Origin: Planctomycetaceae bacterium
GTDB lineage: Bacteria > Planctomycetota > Planctomycetia > Planctomycetales > Planctomycetaceae
DNA: 64,000 nt
Direction: 5' to 3'
Assembly (NCBI GenBank): GCA_014762625.1
Contig: JABURQ010000058.1
Span: 1 to 64,000, forward strand
In this document: piece by piece, positions 37,347-44,673 of the stretch
How positions within the stretch are numbered: the first letter of the stretch is position 1
How the letters are laid out: every line of letters begins with the position of its first letter
Notes under the pieces: generated by a model
The model's database searches: none
Told to the model about the DNA's origin: nothing
What the model saw: the letters and a program-made list of their open reading frames with translations, nothing else
Position numbers and translations under genes: made by a program

Positions 37347-37898
37347 TCAGTCGTCGAGAAATTCGATCAAAGTTTGCGTTTTGACGACGGCACAGTTTTC
37401 GGGATAGGTGTGGTAGGTGTGGATCAAAAAACTGTCGATCGTGATTTCCGTTCGTACCAGACTGATCGGCCCTGGAGCGAATCGTCCCTGTCCCGGATAC
37501 TCGCGAGCCAGACACGCCCGCTGGAAATCAAGCTGCAACTCCTGATGGAAGTTCATGAAGATTTCGGCGTCGAGTCGTTCGAGTTGAAATGAGGATTGAT
37601 AGCTGAGCAGATCGCTGAAATTGAGCTCGGAATCCCGACATCCGCGGACCGTGTGTTGCAGTTCGATTCCGTGCTTCGGCAGCGGGTGATAACAGGAACT
37701 CATCACCTCGGAAATCAGAATGTCGCCATGTCGAAACTCGATGAAATGCCCCGCGTCATGCAACCGAACCTTGCAGATATAGTCCTCCTCCGCGATCACC
37801 ATTTCATCGTGGCGTTGCATCAGTTCGGGATGAATCGGCCTGTTGTAGACGTGGAAAATCAGGTTTCCAACATCGGGCCGCGTGAAGACGAGGCTCAT
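37347..37898 (-). CDS. DUF2617-like protein of unknown function
   Basis: 183 residues. The layout resembles the DUF2617 family: VFTRPDVGNLIFHVYNRPIHPEL at the start, a central HDAGHFIEFRHGDILISEV, SYQSSFQLERLDAEIFMNFHQEL and a final HTYHTYPENCAVVKTQTLIEF. No catalytic motif is obvious; residues His and Glu are frequent. The ATG at 37898 is used; a TTG four codons upstream is also in frame. No signal peptide or membrane segment. It lies 30 bp upstream of the macrodomain gene in the same direction and may be cotranscribed with it. Confidence 0.65.
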   Translation of the reverse strand: MSLVFTRPDVGNLIFHVYNRPIHPELMQRHDEMVIAEEDYICKVRLHDAGHFIEFRHGDILISEVMSSCYHPLPKHGIELQHTVRGCRDSELNFSDLLSYQSSFQLERLDAEIFMNFHQELQLDFQRACLAREYPGQGRFAPGPISLVRTEITIDSFLIHTYHTYPENCAVVKTQTLIEFLDD

Positions 37899-38037
37899 CG
37901 GTCTTTTCAATTCACTTTCAAGAAATCAATGGGAACAATCCATTTTAGGGAAGGACTCCGACCGTTGGACAGGGGCGATTGCAGGATTTTGCGGTTTTTT
38001 AGTCTTTCGAGACGAGGACCCACGAGCGACCCGCGGT

Positions 38038-38592
38038 TCAGTGGTTCGCTTCCAGAGCCAGTAAACGGCGTTTGAAGTTCACGCCGCCCGGAGCGGTGAA
38101 ACCTCCCCATTTTCCTCCCGAGGCCAACACGCGATGACAGGGAACCACGATCGGAGTGCGATTATTGGCCATCACATTTCCGACCGCTCTCGCGGCGCGA
38201 GGGGACCCCGCCCGCTCGGCGACTTCGGCGTAAGAGAGCGTTTCCCCGCAGGGAATCTTGCGAACCGCATCGAGAACCCGCTTTTGAAAATCGGTCAGAT
38301 GATCCGAACACACATCGTAGTTTCTAAAATCGATCGCTTCTCCTGAGGTAAAGCGTTGCAGGTCTTGCTGCAAGCGTTGAACGAGCGTGGATGTTCCCTC
38401 AACGATTTCTCCGTCACGACTGATCCTGGAAAGCTTCTGCTTGAGGCGACGACGGGCTGCGTTCTCCGAGCGATCGCCGATCGTCACGACCAGGATTTTT
38501 TCATTCGCGACGGCGAACCCGAACCAATCCATTTCGGTCGGAAGGGTGGCCACTTCCACAAGTTCGGTCGAGACTTCAGAGGCGATCGGCAT
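38038..38592 (-). CDS. ogt: Methylated-DNA--protein-cysteine methyltransferase
   Basis: 184 residues. The active-site signature PCHRV lies in TPIVVPCHRVLASGGKWGGF (near 147-166), with the Cys that accepts the alkyl group from O6-alkylguanine; the helix-turn-helix region TDFQKRVLDAVRKIPCGETLSYAEVAERAG (near 100-129) precedes it. The N-terminal domain has the usual alpha/beta layout, without the Ada-type AraC domain, which fits Ogt. It repairs O6-methylguanine and is used once per molecule. Followed (upstream) by a convergently unrelated gene; probably monocistronic. Confidence 0.93.
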   Translation of the reverse strand: MPIASEVSTELVEVATLPTEMDWFGFAVANEKILVVTIGDRSENAARRRLKQKLSRISRDGEIVEGTSTLVQRLQQDLQRFTSGEAIDFRNYDVCSDHLTDFQKRVLDAVRKIPCGETLSYAEVAERAGSPRAARAVGNVMANNRTPIVVPCHRVLASGGKWGGFTAPGGVNFKRRLLALEANH

Positions 38593-38708
38593 TTTGAAAT
38601 TTCCTTAAAACTAATCAGTTCCCCGCACGTTTCTTCGGCGGTACAATGCGGGTAACAGTTTTGTTGCCCGATGGAGCATCCCCGGCTCATCAGTCGAAAG
38701 AGACCCGC

Positions 38709-39452
38709 ATGCATTTCTATTCCACGCTGGCCGACGATTATTATACCAACATGCACCTCAATACCGAGATGCCTCTTCCGACGGCGCGGGAAACGGTGCT
38801 CGATTTCTTCGGTCGCGTGCAAAAGACATATCCCAGCATGCGGAATTTTTACACGCGGGACAACGGCGATTTCGTTCTCGAAGAAGATAAGGACCGGGAT
38901 TCGCACCGCTGGCTCTCCCTCGAACCGCGCCGGGTTTGCAGTTCTCAAAGCAATCCTGCAACTCCCGAGGAAGCATTCGAGCAGCACACGCTGATCCTGC
39001 AACTCGTCCCGTATATGCTGTCGGTCTCGCCACTCGACTGCGAAGCGCTCGACTACATGATCGGTTTCGACTTCACCTATCGCGGCAACCACGACGCGCT
39101 CGTGGCGGAAGCGCTGGGCGTCTCTCCCGCCATGGAGAGTCTGATCGATATTCCGGGGGCGCAGCCGTTGAATTACGAACCGCAACTGACGCTCAGTTTA
39201 ACGGAAGATTGCCGGTTGCAGGCGCGGCTGATGATCGAGACCCGTACCAATGCCTATCAGGTCAAACGGTCGGACTTTCCCGAAGATCAGATCAGTGTTT
39301 ACTTCACCGTGCGCCAATACGGCAGCCTCCTCTCGGAAGCTTCCTTCGAGGAGGAACTGCATCACCTGCGCGTCAACAGCGAAGACCTGCTCGAACGACA
39401 CGTCGTCGAACAGGTGCTCAAACCATTGGCGCAGACGATCTCGCGGAAGTAG
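38709..39452 (+). CDS. Conserved planctomycete-type hypothetical protein
   Basis: 247 residues, no signal peptide, no membrane segment. The ATG at 38709 follows AAAGAGA and opens MHFYSTLADDYYTNMHLNTE. Mixed alpha/beta composition, with a central LVPYMLSVSPLDCEALDYMIGFDFTYRGNHDALVAEALG and a final HHLRVNSEDLLERHVVEQVLKPL. I do not recognise a characterised family; similar proteins are likely confined to planctomycetes. The upstream in-frame ATG (38646) adds a short non-conserved-looking leader. Its divergent neighbour is ogt; downstream it converges with gpmA. Confidence 0.7.
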   Translation: MHFYSTLADDYYTNMHLNTEMPLPTARETVLDFFGRVQKTYPSMRNFYTRDNGDFVLEEDKDRDSHRWLSLEPRRVCSSQSNPATPEEAFEQHTLILQLVPYMLSVSPLDCEALDYMIGFDFTYRGNHDALVAEALGVSPAMESLIDIPGAQPLNYEPQLTLSLTEDCRLQARLMIETRTNAYQVKRSDFPEDQISVYFTVRQYGSLLSEASFEEELHHLRVNSEDLLERHVVEQVLKPLAQTISRK

Positions 39453-39464
39453 CCGAAAAGGCGA

Positions 39465-40208
39465 TTACTGCTTCGCCTGATTGGCGACCGCTTCGGCGGC
39501 TTTCTTGGCGGCTTCGGGATCCCCCATGTAGCCCTTGCTCAAGACGTTGAGGTCGTCGTCGAAGTCGTAGAGCAGGGGAATGCCGGTCGGGATATTGAGG
39601 CTGACGATTTCTTCTTCACTCAATCCGTCGAGATGCTTGACCAGCGCCCGCAAGCTGTTCCCGTGGGCGGCGATGATCACGTTCTCACCCTTTTCGAGAC
39701 ACGGCTTGATAGAGGATTCCCAATACGGCATGAAGCGTTCGAGTGTATCTTTGAGAGCCTCCGTCGCGGGGAGTTCGTCCGCGGAGAGATCGGCGTAGCG
39801 ACGATCGTGTTTCGGATGGCGTTCGTCGTCTTCGGGAATGGGGTCGGGTTGAATGTCGTAACTGCGACGCCACATCAACACCTGCTCTTCGCCGAATTTC
39901 TCCAACGTTTCGGATTTGTTGAGCCCTTGCAGATTGCCGTAATGTTTTTCGTTCAACCGCCAGGAGCGTTCGACCGGTAACCACATCAGGTCCATTTCAT
40001 CGAGAGCGATCCATAACGTCCGGATCGCTCGTTTGAGAACCGAAGTGAAGGCCCGGTTCAGTTCGATGCCTTCTTCCTTGATCAATTGACCGGCGTCTTT
40101 GGCTTCCTGGCGCCCCTGGTCGGTCAGATCGACGTCCGTCCAACCTGTGAAACGGTTTTCCAGGTTCCACTGAGATTGTCCGTGACGGAGAAGAATAAGC
40201 TTCGGCAT
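39465..40208 (-). CDS. gpmA: 2,3-bisphosphoglycerate-dependent phosphoglycerate mutase
   Basis: 247 residues. [20 protein letters not shown] (4-23) carries the phosphohistidine; the second catalytic histidine is in [16 protein letters not shown] near 180, and the family segments [22 protein letters not shown] and [13 protein letters not shown] are intact. It interconverts 3- and 2-phosphoglycerate in glycolysis and gluconeogenesis. The length matches bacterial GpmA. A standard ATG with a moderate ribosome site. It is monocistronic, flanked by an unknown gene (convergent) and an intergenic region with an inverted repeat. Confidence 0.95.
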   Translation of the reverse strand: MPKLILLRHGQSQWNLENRFTGWTDVDLTDQGRQEAKDAGQLIKEEGIELNRAFTSVLKRAIRTLWIALDEMDLMWLPVERSWRLNEKHYGNLQGLNKSETLEKFGEEQVLMWRRSYDIQPDPIPEDDERHPKHDRRYADLSADELPATEALKDTLERFMPYWESSIKPCLEKGENVIIAAHGNSLRALVKHLDGLSEEEIVSLNIPTGIPLLYDFDDDLNVLSKGYMGDPEAAKKAAEAVANQAKQ

Positions 40209-40331
40209 GATTTGGGCTTTCGGATGTTCTAGTAAATATGTGCTATTGAATTTTGAACGGGAGTTGTTGTACTCAAGTCATTGAAAATGAAACATCATTC
40301 GGCTTCTTCGTCCGCCCTCCGGGCATCTTCT

Positions 40332-40374
40332 CCTCCTCAGAAGGAGAGGAACGGAGTGAGGAGGTGTCTTTTTT
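40332..40374. repeat. Inverted repeat CCTCCTCA / TGAGGAGG with T-run
   Basis: CCTCCTCA (40332-40339) and TGAGGAGG (40357-40364) are perfect complements with a 17-base purine-rich loop; TGTCTTTTTT follows on the plus strand. No plus-strand gene ends here, so it is more likely a dispersed intergenic element than a functional terminator. It lies between the hypothetical gene 40463-41098 and gpmA. Confidence 0.4.
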
Positions 40375-40462
40375 GTTGCGGTGACAAGCTGCGATATATT
40401 CTCACTTTAATCGATCATCGGTCGTAAGCAAACCGAACGGCTAGCTGAGAAGGTTGTCAACT

Positions 40463-41098
40463 TCACGCCGGCAGGCAAAGTTCCACCGTCAGGAATTTCC
40501 ACGGTTCTTTTTCGTAGAGGCCCGAGAGAATCATCAGTGTCGTCCAGCGAGTCGCGTGGGTCTGAGCTTCGAAAGACGGTTTGTCGAGGGGGAGTCCCGT
40601 CAACAGAGCTTTTCGAACCACCATCGCCCGGACTTTCCGTGTGCGGATTTCGCCCGCCGATTCGCACGTCAGGCAGATGACGTACTCTTCGGATTTGACC
40701 GGCAGTCCCATATCGCGCCGCATCAATCCTTCCGCGAACTGCTCCGAGACTTCATTCAGAACCGCGTTCAGATAATACCAGTAGTCATCCCGCTCCAGCG
40801 GAAGTGTCGGATCCTCGGGAGTCGTCAGTTTGGCGGCTGCGGTGACACGTTCCGCTGCCACCTGGTTCAGGAACACATCCTCGCAACTTTTCTCGGCCAG
40901 CGTCCGAATTTTCAGAACGCCGTCATCGAGGGTGTTCAAGGAAAAGTTCAGCCGACCCAGAAACTCCCGCTTGCGCCATTCTCGCTGAGCGCGGCGTCTT
41001 CCGAAGAACCAGCCGGTTCCCATGAAGAATGCCGCGACGACTACTTTGATCCAGTGCTCGTTCAGGTATTCGACGAGCAGATCCAGAAACTCCCGCAT
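40463..41098 (-). CDS. Membrane-anchored hypothetical protein
   Basis: 211 residues. An N-terminal transmembrane helix (about 17-33, VKVVVAAFFMGTGWFFG) is followed by a basic cluster (GRRRAQREWRKRE), so the bulk is cytoplasmic by the positive-inside rule. The soluble domain is mixed helix/strand without recognisable motifs; segments SYEE-like EYVICLTCESAGEIRTRKVRAMVV look like a compact beta sheet. No family is recognised. It follows the cytochrome c'-like gene (41175-41930) by 76 bp in the same direction, so the two may be expressed together. Confidence 0.65.
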   Translation of the reverse strand: MREFLDLLVEYLNEHWIKVVVAAFFMGTGWFFGRRRAQREWRKREFLGRLNFSLNTLDDGVLKIRTLAEKSCEDVFLNQVAAERVTAAAKLTTPEDPTLPLERDDYWYYLNAVLNEVSEQFAEGLMRRDMGLPVKSEEYVICLTCESAGEIRTRKVRAMVVRKALLTGLPLDKPSFEAQTHATRWTTLMILSGLYEKEPWKFLTVELCLPA

Positions 41099-41174
41099 GG
41101 CATCAATCCTGTTTCTGAAGAGAACGATCTACCATTACGAACGCGAGAGCGGAGCCGACGGATCCCTCCATTCT

Positions 41175-41930
41175 TCACTCTTCGCGGAATTTGTCGTGGC
41201 AAGCCGCACAAGAGCGGGGCGCGTTCTTGTACAACTCGCGTGCTTTGTCGGTATCCTCTTCGCGCATCGCTTTGGCAATCGCCAGGAAGTCGTCGTGCAT
41301 CTGCCGGGAATATTTCTTCCACTCGGCGATCTCGGCATCATCGAAGGCGTAATTCTCATTCGCTTCAGTCGGAAAGGCGAGGATCGCGACCGTCATCGCG
41401 TCGAGGGCGTCGGCTTCCGGATCGCGTGAACGTCGAACGGTACGGCGCAATCCCTGGTAGAGGTAATTGATCTCTTCCATCTGATTCGGAAGGTCGCCCA
41501 CTTCCCCCCAGGTCAGTTCCTGAAAATTGCCGGTCTTCTGCTGGGCGGACAAATTGGCGATCACATTTTTGAGCCCGTCTTCGGCTTGCTGGAAGGTTTC
41601 CGCGGTGGCGATTTGGTGACCGGCGGAACGAATAGCCAGAGCATGCACTTCGGCGGGGGCGTTTTTGGCTTGTTCCAGAGCCTGAGCGAGTGCCTCAATC
41701 GCTCCCCCTTTGGCGGTAATTTTGTCGCGGATGAGATTGTCTTCGAACCGTTTCGGATCGTTCAGGTACTCTTCCGACAAGGTGTCGGCATGGCGTCGAA
41801 TGGCGTTGACCAGTTGCTGGGGTGTGGCGGTTTTTTCCAGGCTCATTTTCCCCTCGGGAGCCGCTCCCGAAAACAGGAACAGCAGGGGAACCAGAACGCA
41901 GAGAGATTTGAGAGTATGATGTAAACGCAT
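41175..41930 (-). CDS. Secreted helical protein with a single C-terminal c-type haem motif
   Basis: 251 residues with a signal peptide (1-22) and GAGG six bases before the ATG at 41930. The body is mostly helical and ends in CAACHDKFREE, one CXXCH right at the C-terminus. That position and the helical fold recall cytochrome c' and cytochrome b562-like four-helix bundles, in which the haem motif is C-terminal. A paired segment TPQQLVNAIRRHADTLSEEYLNDPKRFEDNLIRDKI near the start repeats the helical pattern. Gas binding or electron transfer in the periplasm is an inference from this fold only. Confidence 0.7.
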   Translation of the reverse strand: MRLHHTLKSLCVLVPLLFLFSGAAPEGKMSLEKTATPQQLVNAIRRHADTLSEEYLNDPKRFEDNLIRDKITAKGGAIEALAQALEQAKNAPAEVHALAIRSAGHQIATAETFQQAEDGLKNVIANLSAQQKTGNFQELTWGEVGDLPNQMEEINYLYQGLRRTVRRSRDPEADALDAMTVAILAFPTEANENYAFDDAEIAEWKKYSRQMHDDFLAIAKAMREEDTDKARELYKNAPRSCAACHDKFREE

Positions 41931-42196
41931 ATCAGGCCTCGGTTTTGGGTTGATTGGGGTTGTGTGATGGCTGTTGATGATGCTCTGATTGTTTTCCGGA
42001 AAATGGCCCCTGTCAAGCAGATCCCGACAGGACCCTCCGCCGGCCACTTTTCAGAAAAAAACACAATCGCACCGATACTCGCTGGGTTCTCGCGTGTTTA
42101 ACCTGTATCTGCCGGTCGAACGACCTGGGCAGTTATATCTCGCAAAATCACTCCCGACCCATTCGAGTCGGCCACACATTTCACAGGAGAGAGAGA

Positions 42197-42976
42197 ATGC
42201 AGAAATTCACGATTGCCATGCTGGGACTTGCTCTCTGCGTCGGTACGTCATCATTGATGGCTCAGGAAGAAGGCGAAAAGAAAAATGACTTCCGCAACAA
42301 ACTGCTGGAAAAATACGACAAGGACGGCGACGGAAAACTGAACGAAGCCGAACGCGAAGCCGCTCGTGCCGAGTTCAGCAAACAGGCTCCGCAAACCAAG
42401 CCGCAGGATGCTCCCACTCGCAGCCGCGCCCGCATCAACGGAGATAATCCGCAAGGTCGTCGTCGCGGACCGGGAGGCCCTGGCGGTCTGAGCCGCGAGG
42501 AAATGGAAGCCCGCCGCGCCGAATTCATGAAGCGATTCGATAAAGACGGCGATGGAGAAATCAGTGAAGAAGAACGGGCCGCGATGCGGGAAGAGTTCGA
42601 AAAACGCCGCGAAGAAGCCCGCGCTCAACTTCTGAAACAGTACGACAAAGACGGCGACGGCGAGATGAGCGAAGAAGAGCGCAATGCAGCCCGCGAAGAC
42701 ATGCGAAACAAGTTTCAGGAAATCACCAAAAAGCACGATAAAGATGGCGACGGACGTTTGAGTCGTGAAGAAATGGAAGCAGCCCGCGAAGCCGGTGCCT
42801 TTGAAGGCATGATCAGTCCGTTCGCTCTGGGCCGCGGCCCCGGAGGCCGAGGTCCTGGAGGTCCTGGAGGTCCCGTTGGGCGTGGTGGTGATGGGGAAGG
42901 TCGTCGTCGCGGCGGACGCGGTCCTGGTGATGGCGAAGGTCGTCCCGGACGCCCCCGACGTCCCGAAGCAGAATAA
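42197..42976 (+). CDS. Secreted EF-hand protein with Gly/Arg/Pro-rich tail
   Basis: 259 residues with a signal peptide (1-22, ending LMAQ) and AGGAGAGAGAGA before the ATG. Four canonical EF-hand calcium loops of the form DKDGDGxxxxxE are present, in pairs (about 40-52, 114-126, 148-160, 181-193), the first two separated by a Gly/Pro/Arg-rich spacer. After residue 200 the protein becomes an almost pure G/P/R/D tail (GRGPGGRGPGGPGG and similar). Such calcium-binding secreted proteins are common in planctomycetes; roles in envelope stability are guessed, not shown. A strong intrinsic terminator follows at 43065-43102. Confidence 0.82.
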   Translation: MQKFTIAMLGLALCVGTSSLMAQEEGEKKNDFRNKLLEKYDKDGDGKLNEAEREAARAEFSKQAPQTKPQDAPTRSRARINGDNPQGRRRGPGGPGGLSREEMEARRAEFMKRFDKDGDGEISEEERAAMREEFEKRREEARAQLLKQYDKDGDGEMSEEERNAAREDMRNKFQEITKKHDKDGDGRLSREEMEAAREAGAFEGMISPFALGRGPGGRGPGGPGGPVGRGGDGEGRRRGGRGPGDGEGRPGRPRRPEAE

Positions 42977-43339
42977 TCGTCACGAGAAAGATGACTGATT
43001 GAATGACCATGAAAACTTGAGAGTTGTGGAAAGCTCTCAAGGTCTTTAGTCAGTTAACTCCGAGGACCCGGCGAGAATGATCTCCCTCGCCGGGTCTTTT
43101 TTGTTGCGCATCAGAAACAAAGTGATCTCCGGTGCGATAATCCCAAAAACATTAAAACCCATATCCTCATGATATGAATGGACTTATCGATTAATTTTGC
43201 GTTGTGGTCGCAAAAACAACGTCTTTCTTTCCAAGATTCCTCTTCGGCCTGCGAATAGCTGGGTGAACAACGAGTCCGACTGATCTGTTTGGTCGGTTCA
43301 TAACTCATTCAGAGACATTTTCAGGCACAGGAGAAAATC
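42977..43339. other. Intergenic region with terminator and no further gene
   Basis: The left part carries the leader of the terminator described at 43065-43102. The rest (43103-43339) is AT-rich and shows no gene; the promoter of the coiled-coil gene must lie here, but no clear -35/-10 pair was picked. AGGAG sits seven bases before ATG 43340. Confidence 0.45.
43065..43102 (+). terminator. Intrinsic terminator after the EF-hand gene
   Basis: GACCCGGCGAG pairs with CTCGCCGGGTC (11 perfect pairs) around a 10-base loop, then six T residues. Clear Rho-independent terminator 89 bp past the stop of 42197-42976. Confidence 0.85.
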
Positions 43340-44179
43340 ATGGTTAAGAAACTTTTAATGGGAGTGGGAGCGTTGGCTTTGTTGCCGATTCTGTTCTTCG
43401 GAAAAGACGCCTCCAGCTACTTTCGCACTGCCAAGAACAACGTACGTGACGCTGTGAAGCAGGAAATTCCACCGGAATTCGAGGTTTCACGCGTGAAAGG
43501 GATGGTCGAGAATCTGGTCCCCGACATTCAGCAATGCATGCATGTGATCGCCGAGCAGCAGGTCGATATCGAACACTTACAAGCCGATATTGTCCGTCGT
43601 GAAGACACCCTGGCGGATCAGGAAAAAGTCTTGCTGAGTATGTCGAAAGATCTCGAAAACGCCCAATCTCAGGACATCCAGTACGCTTCGCGGACTTATA
43701 CTTCCGACGAAGTGGCTCGGGATCTGTCGCATCGCTTTGAGAAATTCAAAGTGGCGAAAGAGGCTCTCGAACGCGACCGTAAAATTCTGCGAGCTCGCGA
43801 GAAAGGTCTCGTCGCCAACCAGAAGAAGCTCGACAACATGCTGAGCGCCAAGCAGGATCTGGAACTTCAGATCGTCCAACTCGAAGCCCGACTGAAATCG
43901 ATCCAGGCGGAAGAAGCGGTGAGCGAGTTGAACTTCGATGACTCTCAGTTAGCGAAAGCGAAAGCGGCGATTCGTGAGTTGAACAAATCGCTCGACGTGA
44001 AGGAGCGGATGCTGGATGTGGAAGGTCGTTTTGTCGGCATGATTCCCACGGAAGACGTCCGGTCAGTTCCGGAAGATTTGACCGTTCAGATTCAGGACTA
44101 CCTCAGCCGGCCTACCGACAAACAGCCGGAAGAACTGCCCGCCGAAACTCCGCTCGCCTTACGAGCCATCGGCGAGTAA
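43340..44179 (+). CDS. Membrane-anchored coiled-coil protein
   Basis: 279 residues. One N-terminal hydrophobic segment (about 4-20, LLMGVGALALLPILFF) is followed by long heptad-rich helices (about 50-225) full of Glu, Lys, Leu and Gln, for example EEKVLLSMSKDLENAQ-like and KLDNMLSAKQDLELQIVQLEARL stretches. The last 50 residues are Pro/Glu-rich. No family is recognised. The combination of a short anchor and long coiled coil suggests a scaffold or a PspA-like membrane-associated protein. AGGAG precedes the ATG. A hairpin follows the stop. Confidence 0.7.
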   Translation: MVKKLLMGVGALALLPILFFGKDASSYFRTAKNNVRDAVKQEIPPEFEVSRVKGMVENLVPDIQQCMHVIAEQQVDIEHLQADIVRREDTLADQEKVLLSMSKDLENAQSQDIQYASRTYTSDEVARDLSHRFEKFKVAKEALERDRKILRAREKGLVANQKKLDNMLSAKQDLELQIVQLEARLKSIQAEEAVSELNFDDSQLAKAKAAIRELNKSLDVKERMLDVEGRFVGMIPTEDVRSVPEDLTVQIQDYLSRPTDKQPEELPAETPLALRAIGE

Positions 44180-44211
44180 TCGAGGGAACGCCTTCCGTGC
44201 CTGGAACAGAC

Positions 44212-44242
44212 GGGTCGAGTCCTTACGGGGGCTCGACCCTTT
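44212..44242 (+). terminator. Hairpin after the coiled-coil gene, weak terminator
   Basis: GGGTCGAG (44212-44219) and CTCGACCC (44232-44239) form a perfect 8-bp stem with a 12-base loop, followed by TTT. The T-tract is short, so termination may be partial. Confidence 0.5.
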
Positions 44243-44293
44243 CCCGGCGGAAAAAATGAGACTTTCACGGCATCAATCAGAGTGGAGAACATC

Positions 44294-44566
44294 ATGAACC
44301 ACCAGCAAAAAATGATTACATTGATTGCTCTCGTGTTGTTTATCGCTTCTGCTTTATATGCCCCGTGGGAACTGTCTGATGGAAGCAATCACCAGGATAC
44401 TGTCGAATATTCGACAGTTTTTCGGGCACCGCAAGGAGGTTCTTGGCGAGCAAGAAAAGTATCTTCCCGGGTTGCCTACACATGGGGAGGTATTGTTTTA
44501 CCAGCCGCCATGTTGGTGCTGTTAGCTTCCGACAAAAGATCCCCTAATATTTCCTCCGAGTCATGA
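44294..44566 (+). CDS. Small membrane protein of unknown function
   Basis: 90 residues. GGAG lies six bases upstream of the ATG at 44294; a GTG four codons earlier is a weaker option. Two hydrophobic segments (about 7-23 and 64-80) with a polar loop containing Trp and Arg/Lys between. No conserved family recognised. It sits between the coiled-coil gene and the kinase operon, in the same direction as both, with separate spacing, so it may belong to either or be alone. Confidence 0.55.
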   Translation: MNHQQKMITLIALVLFIASALYAPWELSDGSNHQDTVEYSTVFRAPQGGSWRARKVSSRVAYTWGGIVLPAAMLVLLASDKRSPNISSES

Positions 44567-44673
44567 GCAGGAAACAACGATATAGAACGCTTTTTTAGAG
44601 ATCCAAATAGCAAAATGACGCGTTAGAGATCGTATCGGGAATCACTCCCCCACACTGACCGTTAGTCGTTACG

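Noticed and set aside
40454..41470. Plus-strand frame of 338 codons across two minus-strand genes
   Set aside because: Spans the gap between two genes with good starts and no recognised domain; treated as a shadow.
43065..43102. CRISPR-like repeat search across the window, prompted by strong hairpins
   Set aside because: No repeat of 20-40 bases recurs at regular spacing; the hairpins are single terminators.
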